Source: Limonium bicolor
Taxonomy: Eukaryota > Streptophyta > Magnoliopsida > Caryophyllales > Plumbaginaceae
Direction of reading: 5' to 3'
Assembly (NCBI GenBank): GCA_023374045.1
Contig: CM041778.1
Location: 292,617,533 to 292,681,532 of the forward strand
Length of the DNA stretch: 64,000 nt
This document shows positions 42,932 through 57,033 of this stretch, piece after piece; the first letter of the stretch is position 1; every line of letters starts with the position of its first letter. A program made the position numbers and the translations under genes. The notes under the pieces were generated by a model. It did no database searches. It saw only the letters and a program-made list of their open reading frames with translations, and was not told the origin of the DNA.

Positions 42932-44263
42932 TGTCATGCCCCTTTTTGGCGAGCTGGTTGGTCACAAGAAGCTCCATGCCAGTTTGCCCTTTGGTTGGTG
43001 CCCGTTAAGACTTGTGTGGGGTTTGCTTGTCAATCCCATACTTGATTGTCGCTTTGACCTAGTCCCTTAAGTTCCACGGTCCTTGAGACCCCCGAGGACG
43101 AAGGTTCGAGGGATGGGCATCCGTTGAAAGGGAACGATGTGTTGGTCTGGGCCGAGCTGAGTGGCGTCAGCTTGTGACTCGGGCGAGGGCCGAATTAGCG
43201 GATGCTGTGGAGGGCATCCGTCCGGACCTGTTAAGAACCGGGCATGCCTTCGGGCATGCACACTGCCAGGATGGCTTGGTAGTGACTCTAGTAGCTTTAG
43301 CACATTGTGCTTAGAGTTGTCCTTAGGTTGCGAGTGCCAGTGTAACCACAGGCATGAAGCAACTAGAGGTTGTCTTGGCCGAGCTGAGTAGCGTCAGCTT
43401 GTGACTCGGGTGAGGGCCGTGTTCGCGGATGCTGTGGAGGGCATCCGTCTGGGCTTGGTGTGGACCAGACGTGCCTTGAGCATGCATGCTGCCAGGGTGG
43501 CTTGGTAGTGACTCCAATAGTATAAGCGCATTACGCTCAGTGCTGACCCCTAGGTCGGTTTGTGGAAGTTGTGGGGGGCATCCATCTGGGCCCCGATGGG
43601 GACCGGGCATGCCATTGGGCATGCATGCTACTAGGGTGACTTGGTAGCAACTCCAAGAGGTGTTGAGCATGTTGTGCTCAATGCTGGCCCTTAGGTTGCG
43701 AGTGCTGGTGTGACCACTGGCACGAGGCAACTAAGGGTTTGTCCCAATAGCTTGCCACGAAAGGTGCAAGGGGGCATTGCACATCAGAGCCGTCCTACGG
43801 TTCGGCAGGCGTTGAGTCCTGGACAAGGGCGAAGACAAGGTGCGACGTGGCCCGCGTTAGCACACCTTACTGACTCGTACTAGTTGGGGGTCTTTGGCTG
43901 TTGGGCTGTTGGAGGCCTGATGGTGCCGAGGACGAGTGCGGCCGCTAAGGGACGCACATGTACTCGGGCTGCAGTGAGAGGGACGGAGTTGACTCAGTCT
44001 GAGCTGCGGCCTGACATTCGACCGAGGCATTGGGCCACGGGAATGTGAGTCAGTGAAGGGAATTGTCGTTGGGAGGTTTAAGTCCACTCTTGACTCTTGC
44101 TTGTGGCTAAGTGGATGGTTGTTTCATCTGCACTGAGTAATAGGCTGGTTGGGTCTTTGACCCAACGCCGGTGATGCCTAATTGGTCTTATGTCCTAATC
44201 CGTAAGAGCCCCTTGGGGTCTCGCTTCCGCGCAAAAATTTCCGGATTAAGGTTGGGCATTACA
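42932..44263 (+). mobile_element. Putative 3' LTR of segment K
   Basis: TGTCATGCCCC to GGGCATTACA gives inverted termini, with a purine-rich tract and GCCGGGGACGGC upstream as in gypsy 3' ends. It contains three diverged tandem units. Only one copy is in the window, so the call rests on end structure. Confidence 0.5.
43151..43740. repeat. Three tandem units of about 180-230 bp in segment K
   Basis: Copies begin near 43151, 43378 and 43558. They share TGTGGAGGGCATCC, GGGCATGC and CTTGGTAGTGACTC strings, and copies 1 and 3 also share TTAGGTTGCGAGTG. Minus-strand frames through them (43323-43730) are a product of the GC-rich repeat. Confidence 0.8.
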
Positions 44264-46243
44264 ATTGTACACAACCTTGCGAAAATAAAAACAGCTCTCG
44301 AGGCCTGTCCGAACTTGCATGTCCAGACGGACGTTTGGACAGGTCCAAAACTTCAAAAATAGACTGAAAACACCATTGGAAAATACACATTAATACCACA
44401 ACTTCAACTGCATTCTAAGATAAATAATTCATGAGTGAATGTGTTAAAAATTTAACATGGAAACCACAATGGAACGTAAATTAAATACGAGGCATTACCG
44501 CCACACTCATCCACTTGAGTGCTCAGGCTAAATTCTAACAAAATATCAAAAATAAGTATCCATAACATTGTATATCAAAACAGTGTATCTCAACGACAAT
44601 TCAACACTCCTAACATCTATGTGGTAACGCGATCCCCAACCTCAAGTCTCAGTCATCTATACTTGCTATCAGAAAACAAATATGCAAACAAGAAGGGACC
44701 GTGAAAATCAGTGAAACTGAGTAAATTCTGCCTCACTATGTAAAATACATTTTGAAATCCTTTTTAACATTTAACCAATCGAACAGGAGAAATCACAAGT
44801 CAACAATCTGAAACCATTTTTTCAGTAAACAATGTTCATCAGTAAAAACAATAGAGGAGCTTTCATCAGGAAACAATCACAACTCAAATACGGGCGGTCA
44901 CCTATGAGACCCCCAACAATAATACCACAGACAGTCACCTATGGTACCGTCATAATGTCACCTCACCCTAGGTCCTTAAGTGTGCACACCCCTATGAATC
45001 ATCAGTCCATAGAGTAGATCATAGAGCTTAACTACGTTTCACTGTTCGCAGCGCAAAATATATATACAAAGGGTACAAATACCAACAATCCATATGGGAC
45101 ACCTATGGGTCCCATCAACAACGCAATTATTCCTATGAAAGGCTCCCATAAACCATAATCAAATCTCCATTGATAAACCTCAATCGTCAATTCACAATAT
45201 GTGAGAAAGAATCCCAATTTTCAATTCCATAATCAGGGTTAAAATCATCTCCCAATAATCACAGAATCAGCGTTTCAAACATCTTCCAATAATTGTAAAC
45301 CACAAATCAAAATCAATCATGAGCACAAGAATTTACCTAGAGTCCATGTCCAGTCAAGAAGAGACAATCACTCACAACCAACAACATCCTCCATTAACGA
45401 ACTCGAGATCTAAAATTTAATGTTCACACTTTCAACAATCCACCAACAAAATGTAATTCAATCATAACCTTGTAAGCCCCAACTAATATGATTGCACTTA
45501 CCCTTTGAACGACTCTAATTCGGCACCAGGGAAGAAGCCTTGAAGTAAACAAAGAAGAGGCAGAACTTTGATATTAGGAGGAAATGAGCGTAAGAGCGTC
45601 GTGATGACTGATGACGAAGATGGAGGTGGGGTAGGGTTTAAATAGAATATTTAAATAAAAATAATGACGTAATTAATATTTAAAGAAGAAGTAAATTGTT
45701 ATTGAGTAATTAGTTAGGAGAGGATAAATAGTAAACTAAATAATTAATTTGGGAGAAGATGATAGTAGGATGATTAATCAGCACCATAAGAAGTGAAATA
45801 ATTAATAGAAAGATAGGAAGTAAAATAATTACTAGTTAGGAAGGGATAAGATTGAACGAAGTTATCATAAAGCAAGATAAGGATGTCAGTAAAACTGATT
45901 CAGAAAAAGAGAGTTATATATATATATTAAGATGATTAATTTAGAAGAAGAAAGTAAATAATTATTTCAGTAAGAGATAAAAGTAAGATCGATTAATTAA
46001 TTCAAAAAGAAGATAAGGATGAATGTTGTTACTGTGGTAGAAAATGAGAATAATAATAATAACAATAAGGAAAAGAAATTAATATATATTAAAATGCTCG
46101 ATTTAGAAGAGAGGGTAAAATAATATCAATAATTTCTCTGGTCTATTGCTAACCAATAACTCAATAATGACCGATTATAAAATTAACCCACTTGTAACGA
46201 TTAAATAATATAAATTTCCTAACCCAAAATACGTTGTATTACA

Positions 46244-46285
46244 TCACATCCCCTCAAAGAAAGCTTCGCCCTCGAAGCTAAATCT
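46244..46285 (-). other. Polypurine tract and conserved 3' end of element C
   Basis: On the minus strand, TTTAGCTTCGAGGGCGAAGC leads into CTTTGAGGGGATGTGA and then the LTR start TGTAATAC. The first part nearly equals positions 7690-7708 of element A. Confidence 0.8.
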
Positions 46286-47929
46286 AGTTTAAATCACACC
46301 TCCTTAGAGTTTGACAATTACCAGAGATAGAAACCTAGAGTTAAAGATTCTATAAAATCAACAATCATTCATGAATATCCGCGGGCACACTGGTTGAATG
46401 ACAAAGGACTGCGTAGTCCTTGGCCCCTTGGGTAACCATTCCAATACATAAACCAATATTCAAGCCAATTTAAATGGTTCACCACATAGATTGAAGTCTA
46501 AAACATTAAACCAATCCAACACATAGGACCGAAGTCCAAACCAATTCGACCATTCCATATTCATCACATCGCATTAATAGTATGAACTCAATACCAGTAC
46601 ACATCATATCAATCCACACATTTACCTCGACAGTTCCCAGTTCTAGGTCCACCTATAATTTAACACTTACTATGTCTCATGCTTTCCAAGCGATTAGGAA
46701 CAACACCTTAGCACTCCTGTATCAAGATTCCAATCCTTAACCGAGGATGATAAATAAAGTAACTCAATACACACCAAACACAAGTCAACATTCAAAGAAA
46801 TTTATAGAACCAAACTCCAACTCATCTTTCAATCACCACCGAATTCACCTGAGAACTTTTATTAGCCTTCCTCGGAGAAATTCTCCCAAAACTAAATGTC
46901 ATCTCTCAAACTGGAATCCTAGATGCCTACTAGTTACATCTTGTAATCCTAAAAGATACCCCTACCTTCTTCATTGAGACATGCTCTTCTTCTTATATTC
47001 GATAAACAGCCTAGAGTCCCCAAGAATATTCCTAGATCACACTATACAACTATTAAAAGAATGACCTATTCCCAGAGTTTAAGTAAAAGTTTATATTTTT
47101 ACTCGTACTCATATACAATACATAAGATATCCCATACATCGCAAACATCCAATCTCAATCCACACTTTTAACAAATTCATTCAAAATCAATCTCCTTAGG
47201 AGCTTTGAAATCAATATAATTTTATTACTCAATTCTCTCTTCTTTTTTTAACCAAAGTTATTCTTGTATCATTATAACCACCTAAATCTGCAACCTGAGT
47301 TCCCGGTGATCAATACTTACCACCAATACTCACAGACGATTCCTAATAGGACACTCAACCAAGGTTCTCAACAGATCATTTAATCTAATTCCACAGTTCA
47401 AAATAAATTGCCATAAGTCCCAAAATAACAATTCGTTTTTATACCTACAAAGTAAACTCACGCCTAAGCTTCCAATTGTAATTCTAAGATCCCAAAGAAC
47501 ACAATTATCTAAAGTCTCACAAGGGTGTTTCACCTATTCTTCAGGCCTTACTATAACGTTTCTCCTTACATGAACCTAACACCAACCATAAAATCTAATA
47601 CAATCTTCCCAATGAGCAACCACCTATCCTTGTAACCCAATAAATTAAATTGTTAGACATATTGGCACCAGTATAACCAATGACAATTGTAGAGCCTAAG
47701 AGTTGTGAAATCATCTGTAGCCTAGAATTACTCCCTAGACATGACTCAACTCATAGATCAATTTACCCCTTATCATACTATTATCAATTCTAAGTCCCTC
47801 CCGTATAGACAATATCGAATGCATTCACAACAAATAAACCTCATCTAGAAAATATTCTCTCTCTCTCTCTCTCTCTCTCTTTTTGCTCAAGTCAACCTCT
47901 CAACCCTTTACTCATAACGAAACCGATAA

Positions 47930-50900
47930 TGTAACACCCCTACATGAAACTTCACAACTAAAGAAATCACAGCGGGAATTAATAACTAAACAATAACTAA
48001 CGCTTCGGTGCTACAACGCCGTCAACCACCCACGTGGTTGACAAGGCAGAATGAATACAAGTGTACCGGTATGATGATCAGACTCCCGAGCATAAACTAA
48101 ACCATAAATACATCATATACAATACCGAGTATTACTTACATTCCTTCACTGTAAACTGTCAATATACCGCCATAGTAATTTCAACGGAATCAAAATATAA
48201 TGTCACGGGAGCACAGGCGCATCCCGGGCTTAACATCCAAAATAAACCAAAATACAACTGCAGCCTAGATCCTACAGCCACTCTGCTTCCTCGATCCTCA
48301 TCCTGCAGTAAAAATATGGAGCCCCCGAGGGGGTCAGCAACCCTTGGCTGGTATGGTTAACGCGCAGCCCATCGGCTACCGGGATACGCGCAACTAATTG
48401 TCATGATAACATGGCATTCACTTTATACATAACATAACATAACATAATATGTGGCATAGCATCATCAGTGCATAGCACAACATCACATACACAGTGGATC
48501 TTCTTTCCACAATAACAAACCAAGAAGGTTAAACAACATAAGAGCCTAGAGAATGGTTCACCCTCATGTTAAGCTCGTTACACACACTAATTACCGTTCT
48601 ATTATTCGAACGAGTAACTTAAGTCACAGATGGTTCGGATATAGTGACCCGAACACACCACACAAACACATGTTCCCACTAAACCGATCATAAGTCAGAA
48701 TAGGTAAGCTTTAGAGGAAGCTAGCGGGAGATCGAACGCCAAATTAAGGAGAACAATCTTAACAACATAAGAGTCGAATCTGATTCAGATATCTACTCTT
48801 AACTTACATGCATGACCGGACAACCGGATTCCTCACTTCCCAGTTAAACTTGTTAGAAGTTCATGGTGGAACTTAACAACCAATACACACGGGTGGTAGG
48901 TCACGTTAGACACACTAGGAAAATGAGTACATCATAACATCACATAATATGAACAACTGTAAACTCATTACATGTTTAAATCTTATAACGTCATAAACAC
49001 ACAGAAAAACCTACAACACACAAGCCGGTGTAAACCGGTAGGCAACAGACTGCAAGAAAACCATACCTTGGTCCTTGCCTCGATTGATTTCCTCCGTAGG
49101 TCACTCCTATACATGATTAATAACATCGGTTAATTATTTATTTAACTTCAAACTTACTAAATATTTAACATGATTGTATGACTTGTTTTTAATGTCTAAC
49201 TTACCCTAGGTTACCTTCATTATACCCTCCAAGGTTAACTACGTTTGTCACATTCTTTACTTATTATTTTTTTTTATAAGTTTTGGTATGTCCGACCCAC
49301 AACTGGGTCGGACCCTTCCAGTGATTTTCGGGTTTGGAAAAACTTAGCTTGTCCGACCCATGTCCGACCCAACCATCTGGGTCGGACCATTCCAGAGACT
49401 TCATCGCCCTTTATACATACACATCCGACCCATGTCCGACTCACTCGACTGGGTCGGACCATTACAGAACATTTACCAACTTACAGAACAACCATGTCCG
49501 ACCCATGTCCGACTCACTCGACTGGGTCGGACCATTCCATAACATTTTCCGTCCTTCAAAACATGACCGTCCGACCCATGTCCGACCCAAGTCTGGGTCG
49601 GACCGTTCCAGAACAATTTCCTGACGTCTAACAGAGGCTGTCCGACCCAAACTTGGGTCGGACCCTGGGTCGGACGCCATCTAAACCTGCCCAAACTTTG
49701 TCAAATCTTCACCAAACTTCTCCTTAAGCCTCTTAATGTTTCCTAACAACATTTGGTACACTTATATCCACATACAACATCCATGAAACTCATTATCTAT
49801 AATCTTAAACCCTTACTTATTTCATACCGAAATTCCTAACACTTATGTTATTTCATCCTTAGTTTTCCAAATGGTGTTTCATACCTATGATAACTACCAT
49901 CCCAAAATGCTTTCTCCTCATTTTAACATCATCTCCCAAGCATTATTTCTTACCATCAACTCCTTATATCATTCTTGAAATCCTTTTTCAAGTTCACACT
50001 TTCTCCTTGTTCACCAAAGTTTGCCCAAATCCTAACACTTATCCAAATGACTCTAGTGTATCCCAAAACATTCCTTGCATTATAAAATCCTCTAGAACAT
50101 TTCCTAAGCCCTTCTCACATCTTAAAACACCTTAATGCATGTTTCTTTCCCAAGGAACACACTTAACCATTCTAAACATTTCTTAACTCATCTAACTTAT
50201 TTTTAAACCTTAGGACTTCTTGTTTGTTACCTAAATCTTGACATAGGTTCTCCTAGAACATTACTAAACCAAAACATATTGTTTTCACCAACAAACAACC
50301 AAGAACACTAAAATCCATCAAGCACTTTCTTATACACAAACTTCACTCATATAGCACTACATCACAATATAGTGCATAATTTAAATTGCATGGCACTTAG
50401 GCCCTTAAATAACATGGCTCTTAGGCCCTTAAGATGCATAAATTATAAACACTGAATTTCCACAATATAATTGCCTTTGACCTGCAAATACACTCAACAA
50501 CACATATGCCTTTTACTAAGCTCTTGAGAGCATTCTTCTAAGTCACTTCCCATTGGCTCCTTAGATCATTTTCATAAGAAATACAAGCTCATTTCTCCTA
50601 AGACCTTAAACCACATTAGGTTAGCATATTTACCTCTCTTCCACACCAACTTCTTTCTTGTTTCCTTATAAAACCGGTAAGGTATTTGATTCCTTGTCAA
50701 CTACTAAACATTATACAAATAACATAATGAGTATTCAAGCTTTAAGCTTCATCTCATTGTAAACCCTAGGTTTACATTATTTCAAAAACATTAATGTAGT
50801 TGTTTTACCTTGGTCTTTGAAGAGAGTTTGAATATATATCAAGAGAGGACTCCACCTAGTCCTTGAAAGGTTGGAATGAAGCTAGAACGAAGTCACACAA

Positions 50901-51930
50901 AGAGCACCATTAATGGGCATTTTCGGTCAAGGTAAAAAACATGGAGGAAACATGATTTTTCTTTGAGATTCCTTACCTAGAAGCAAAGGAGAGTAATAAT
51001 ATGTAGAAATATGAGCTCAAGCTCCTTCAATGGTAGAACTCCATGGCACCGAAATGGGGCTCTTGAAATTTTGAGAAGATAGGAATGAAGAGCTTGATGA
51101 GAGGAAGAGAATGGTGGTGTTTGTTCTTGATTTGGTTAAGTGAGCTAGGAATTACAAGTGGTCAAAGACGGAGTTTGTGTGTTTACTGTTGCAAATCGTG
51201 AATGAAGAGGAGAAGAGAGGTTGAAGGAGACTTGGAACCATGGGAAATGAAGGAAAGAAATGAGAGAATGAGATAAGTGAGTTTGTTTTGCTTTTTAGAA
51301 GATATTTATGCTTATAAAGTAAAAAGTAACTTAAGTAGTCTTCTTCATTTTCTTAACATGTTAACAAGAGAGTGGTGAGTCACCACACTTAAGAAAACCG
51401 GCCCCCAATAGTACTTAGGGGTAATATAGTCTTTATTTGTCAATTTAATTACTTATACAACATATGTTACAAAATAGCTTATTAAGATCACTATTCATAA
51501 AAACAAGGCACATAGAAGTGAAATTTTTGATTTCCCATTGATATAGACTTCCAAATGTGATACTATATAGTACACATGTTAATTAAAGAGTAATGATGGA
51601 CATTTAGCCATTCAAACTCATTTACAAGACAATTTTTCGAAAATGTGCTTTAAGACTCCTTAAAGCACATTTTGTGTTTTAACTTGTTTTCAAGCTTGGT
51701 TTTCTTTGGTAATTGGTTTATATGTTCATTAGTATAAAATAAGGTCTTGGTAAGTTCATTAGGTCTTAACCAAGCTTATCCCAAGCTTAGAGCACATTTT
51801 GGCCTTTATTGACCTTAAAGCACATTTTGTGTTTTTATTGTTAAATTTGTTTACCAATATTCTAAGACTCTTTAGTCTAATATACCATATTTAGGTGTTT
51901 AAACAATATACTAAGGTTTGGGGTATTTCA
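47930..51930 (-). mobile_element. Solo LTR H (family 1), 4001 bp, inside element C
   Basis: TGTAACACCCC to GGGGTATTTCA, flanked by GATAA at 47925-47929 and 51931-51935. No primer site or polypurine tract adjoins it. Its sequence matches the LTR of B and D1, including the palindromic array and the last 400 bp. Homology gives minus orientation. Confidence 0.92.
49285..49680. repeat. Palindromic minisatellite in solo LTR H
   Basis: Five to six units of about 70-80 bp, each with TCCGACCCA facing TGGGTCGGA and a spacer of the type CCATTCCAGAACATTTTC. It gives overlapping open frames on both strands, none of them real genes. Confidence 0.9.
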
Positions 51931-53865
51931 GATAAGGCCAACATAACAGTTTCATCACTAATTTCTAGAATAATCTTCAGGCTACAAGGATCATAATCCC
52001 AATCCTTCCTCTATCTAAATTAATGCTTCCTATATTTAGTTTACAAAACCCAAGTTATTTACGAACACCGAATACTCGAATAAATACCACCCCTTGTATT
52101 TTTGTACAATGAGACATCATTAATCATTTCGTAACAAGCTGTGAGAATTCACTAAGAATTATAATACAAGCAATTATGAAAATAAATTTCAATAAATCAT
52201 AATACCAGGGTCTTTTCAATGCTTAGCATGAGATTCACCAAAAACACTATCACATCATAAATATTCATCACAAAACTTCTCAAAAAGCTCAACATGAACA
52301 ATCACTTAGTATACACATCCAAAAATACAAGGGAACCAGCATGCCAGTTGTCATATACCTTATCTAACCACGAACTTCACATATACTCACGGTTTTACTC
52401 TAACCACCACAATTTCCTCTAGCTCCATCAATAATTACCAGGTTACAAAAGTCTTAATCATAAATCATTTCCTACCCAACTGGTTATATTTCAAGATTAC
52501 CAGAAGAACCTTTATTAATAATTGACAACCAAATGTTCCATCACTTAGTACACTTCATGCTATTATTCAATATGGCATTGCTAACCAGTTCGTCAACATA
52601 TAAATGGAACTCAATCAGGGGTCTCGATTCCAGTTTCAATCTCAATATTTAACAGAATAATTCCCAATAAGCTAAAATACTAACGTCTATCCAACTTGGC
52701 ACATGGGTTAACCAAACCATCATCTTAATATAAATTTCTAACACCAAAGAGTTAACAGAACCTAGCTCAAAGATCAACCAACACATTACGTCCATGATAC
52801 ATGTAATATCTCGCACTCTACTCTGGTACGAAATACTACAAAAATATTGTCATTTAGTAAAGCATGTAACATCCCCTAGCCTATCTTGATAGAAAATAAT
52901 ATGGGAACCCAATCAGCAAAAGTAGTATGATGATCCTAAGTTACATAAATATCCAAGCACATATTCATATTTTGTCGGCATTACTCACATCTCTCATTCT
53001 AACAGGGTCATAAAACAAGAAGGACAACTATTAAATTAGATTTATCTTACACAGGTAGACCCATATAAATACGCTAATATTTGACTTTCTGTAGCCAAGC
53101 ATACCGAGATCCATTGCGCTTATCGCATATTTTTACAAGTTCCTAATTGTAACACTTCACAACCACACTAATTATACCTATTTATCAGTCTGGTCAACAC
53201 AATCCTTTAGATTAATATAAAGACTACACTAGTGTTCCATTCAGCGGAATAATTACCACAACTTGTTGTACATGAGCATATTAAGTAAGATGTAGACTAT
53301 ATGCGTTTATTGCAAGGTATCTGCTTTTAAAGAAGCGTAAAAATAATCTTGAACAACACTCCATTGGCTATATGGTATCCTTGAGAAATTGGTTAAACGC
53401 ATAACTACCCCTTTACTGAATACTCTTACATCCGTTTAGACCAAATATAAAAATTTGGAAGATAACTTATAAATCCAACCGCCAAATAACATAGATGACA
53501 ATTAAAATTCACAATTTATCCCTTACGTTGTATTTAATACAATTAACAGGTGTTACGACTTACAATAACCTTGGTTAACCCAACATGAATCACCACAGTC
53601 ACGTTGAACAAACAACAGTAAATAAAGATGCCAGACTCCTTTTTCACAAGCTTGTCTCACATCTACTACATAGAAGTATTTACACACAACCATGGAGGTA
53701 GAAAGCAAAATATTTTTCCCTGGTTTGATTCAACTCAAAATCGTTATCATTCCGAAATTCCCTCAGGACTAACATCGATAATATCCCCATTTTTCTTTCA
53801 TTAAATGTATTTATATATGCGTATATATATGCATATATATTCTTAATATACGGTAGTCATTGCTA

Positions 53866-53867
<2 letters not shown>

Positions 53868-53921
<54 letters not shown>
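53868..53921. repeat. (TA)n microsatellite, about 26 repeats
   Basis: An uninterrupted TA run in the interior of element C. Further TA/AT runs lie at 55987-56008, 56853-56878 and 57031-57061 in its 5' LTR. Confidence 0.95.
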
Positions 53922-53923
<2 letters not shown>

Positions 53924-54535
53924 TTTTTTCCTTACAAATCCACAACGACAATTTAGTCTACATACTGTAACAGAAGGTCCTTTATAAGCAACTACCATAC
54001 TACACATTCACAAATAAGGGAAGAAAACATATCTGGATATTGGACTATATTGTCCGTCCGGTATATCACGTAGAGACTCACTACCTCACAACAACCATAG
54101 ATACTCATAATACCACACACTTCAACATGCACAGATTTATAAATTCATAAATATCAGGAAACATACTATCATCAGGGAGAAGCAGGAACTCACTAGAAGG
54201 CATCACACAAGTCATCATAGAAATTATCCTCACAACCAATACCTCCAGCTCTTATTCCAAGCAATCTTATTCCCATTCCCCATAATTGATTCCCATACTA
54301 AATTGAAATATAATGCTAACAATTCCCGTATAATGTATATATATACATAATACCATCCAATATCCATCTCAACACATTCCAATACCTCACATAGTACACG
54401 AGAGTATATAGCTCAGCACACTTCAGTATAAAATAATCAAGCACACATCATAACTCACAATGTGATCCCCCAAAGACAGCTTATTCCAAAATTTTAATCC
54501 TTTTCAACCAAATCTTATCTTATTTCAAAAACTAT

Positions 54536-54547
54536 GCTCTGATACCA
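54536..54547 (-). other. Primer binding site of element C (initiator tRNA-Met type)
   Basis: The minus strand reads TGGTATCAGAGC, three bases beyond the LTR end at 54551. It proves minus orientation and identifies the right-hand LTR as 5'. Confidence 0.9.
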
Positions 54548-54550
54548 CCT

Positions 54551-57033
54551 TGTAACACCCCGGATTTTGCCTCACTATAAAGTAGAAAACAATACAAAAC
54601 CAACACCACAAACGGGGATAAAAATGGATGTCAAACGAGTCTTAAAACTGAAATTTAAGTTCTGTCCGAACTTGTGTCCGACCTTGGAAGTCCGGACATA
54701 CGTCCGAACGTTGAAGTTCGGATGGAACTCGAACTCCAACCCCCAGATCCGTCCTTGCACTCTACATGTCCGGACAGATGGCCGGACACCACAACCTTGC
54801 GGAAATAAAAACAACTCTTGGGGCCTGTCCGAACTTGCATGTCCGGACGGACGTTCGGACAGGTCCAAAACTTCAAAAATAGACTGAAAACACCATTGTA
54901 AAATACACATTATTACCACAACTTCAATTGCATTCTAAGATAAATAATTCATGAGTGAATGTGTTAAAAATTTAACATGGAAACCAAAGCAGAACATAAA
55001 TTAAATCCGAGGCATTACCGTCACACTCATCCACTTAAGTGCTCAGGCTAAATTCTAACAAAATATTAAAAATAAGTATCCATAACATAGTATATCAAAA
55101 CAGTGTATCACAACGACAATTCAACACTCCTAACATCTATGTGGTAACGCGATCCCCAACCCCAAGTCTCAGTCATTCATACCTGCGATCAGAAAACAAA
55201 TATGCAAACAAGAAGGGACCGCTCAAATCAGTGAAACTAAGTAAATTCTGCCTCACTATGTAAAATACATTTGAAATCCTTTTTAACGTTTAACCAATCA
55301 AACAGGAAAAATCACAAGCCAATAATCTGAAACCATTTTTTTCCAACAAACAATGTTCATTAGTAAAAACAGCAGGGGAGCTTTCATCAGGAAACAATCG
55401 CAACTCAAATATGGGCGGTCACCTATGAGATCCCCAACAATAATACCATGGACAGTCACCTATGGGACCGTCATAATACCACCTCACCCTCTTCGTTTTA
55501 AGATGCATGATGTGCTTCGATGCGATGAGGTTCCAGAAGTGATGCGTGATGCATGAAGCGTCGATGCGAGCACATCTCGTTTGTGATGCGATGTATGCTA
55601 AAAATCACTTGTAATTTTTTATAGATTACATTTTGTAGATATAAAGTAATATTTTGACATAATTGAATAAAAACATCCAAATGCAAGTCTAAAGTAATCA
55701 AGTGTCAAAGTATCGAATAAAATTGATATCATTTTAATAAGTGATTCGCTTTAAAATAAAAATGAAGCCAAACACGTTTAGCCTCAATAGCGCATCAGGC
55801 TCGCATCGAAGCGCATCCTCGCATCGGAGTGCATCGGGCGCATCACGGCTGCATCCCCAGTATCACCGCCTCACGGCCACCGATGCGTTTCACCCCTCAC
55901 AACTAACCCTAAGTTCTTAAGTGTGCACACCCCCTATGAATCATCAGTCCATAGAGCTTAACTGTGTTTCACTGTTCGTAGTGCAAAATATATATATATA
56001 TATATATAAAAGGTACGAATACCAACAATCCATTTGGGACACCTATGGGTCCCGTCGACAACGCAATTATTCATGTGAAAGGCTCCCAAAAACCATAATC
56101 AAATCTCCATTGACAAACCTCAATCGTCAATTCACAATATGTGAGAAAGAATCCCAATTTTCAAATCCCTAATCAGGGTTAAAATCATCTCCCAATAATA
56201 ACAAAATCAATGTTTTAAACCTCTTCCAATAATTGCAAACCACAAATCGAAATCAATCATGAGCACAAAAATTTACCTAGAGTTCATGTCCAGTCAAGAA
56301 GAGACAATCACTCACAACCAACAGCATCCTCCATTAACGAACTCGAGATTTAAAATTTAATGTGCACACTTTCAACAATCCATAAACAAAATGTAATTCA
56401 ATCATAACCATGTAAGCCCCAACTAATATGATTGCACTTGCCCTTCGAACGACTCTAATTCGGCACTAGTGAAGAAGCCTTGAAATAAACAAAGAAGAGG
56501 AAGAACTTTGATATTAGGAGGAGATGAGCGTAAGAGCGTTGTGATGACTAATGAGGAAGATGGAGGTGTGGATAGGGTTTAAATAGAATATTTTAAGAAA
56601 AATAATGACGTAGTTAATATTTAAAGAAGAAGCAAATTGTTATTGAGTAATTAGTTAGGAGAGGATAAATAGTAAACTAAATAATTAATTTGGGATAAGA
56701 TGATAGTAGGACGATTATACAGCACCATAATAAGTGAAATAATTAATAGAAAGATAGGAAGTAAAATAATTACTAGTTAGGAAGGGATAAGAATGAACAT
56801 AGTTATCATAGAGAGAGATAAGGATGTCAGTAAAACTGATTTAGAAAAAGAGAGGAATATATATATATATATATATATTAAGATGATTAATTTAGAAGGA
56901 GAAAGTAAATAATTATTTCAGTAAGAGATAAAAGTAAGATCAATTAATTAATTCAAAAAGAGGATAATGATGAATGTTGTTATTGCGGTAGAAGATGAGA
57001 ATAATAATAATAGCAATTTAGGAAAAGAAATTG

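Larger units (their letters stand above)
40880..44263 (+). mobile_element. Segment K: GC-rich insertion ending in an LTR
   Basis: This 3.4-kb stretch interrupts the 3' LTR of C and is conspicuously richer in GC than everything around it. Its right end GGGCATTACA and an internal TGTCATGCCCC at 42932, directly after the purine-rich GGTGGGGGAGG, suggest a plus-strand element with a 3' LTR at 42932-44263. The 2 kb before that LTR shows no recognisable protein. The left boundary is uncertain (near 40860-40890) and no matching target duplication or 5' LTR is found, so it is probably 5'-truncated or rearranged. Confidence 0.55.
40690..46243 (-). mobile_element. 3' LTR of element C (interrupted by segment K)
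   Basis: The left end TGTAACACCCC and the right end ATTACA next to the polypurine tract delimit it. It aligns with the 5' LTR at 54551-57216 except for the inserted segment K, which replaces about 90 bp present in the other copy, and for the absence of the 412-bp insert at 55491-55902. Confidence 0.85.
46244..54550 (-). mobile_element. Interior of element C (without H about 4.3 kb)
   Basis: AT-rich on both sides of H, C+A-rich on the plus strand, with many stops in all frames. Contents include a CT microsatellite (47857-47882), a TA microsatellite (53868-53921) and scattered short frames unlike any known protein. No tRNA gene, cellular gene fragment or pol motif is recognised. Confidence 0.6.

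Noticed and set aside
43067..43730. GC-rich minus-strand frames of 78 and 135 codons
   Set aside because: They follow the GC-rich tandem units of segment K, with no conserved motif.
47857..47882. CT microsatellite 50 bases from the H insertion as a preferred target
   Set aside because: The target duplication is GATAA in ordinary sequence, and one case gives no support for preference.
49245..49694. Overlapping open frames of 60-128 codons on both strands in solo LTR H
   Set aside because: They come from the palindromic minisatellite, whose two strands read alike. The same happens at 3469-3742 and 38062-38387.
54567..54919. Open frames of 106 and 114 codons at the edge of element C's 5' LTR
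   Set aside because: They are built from inverted TGTCCGAAC/GTCCGGAC motifs and are not kept in the partner LTR.
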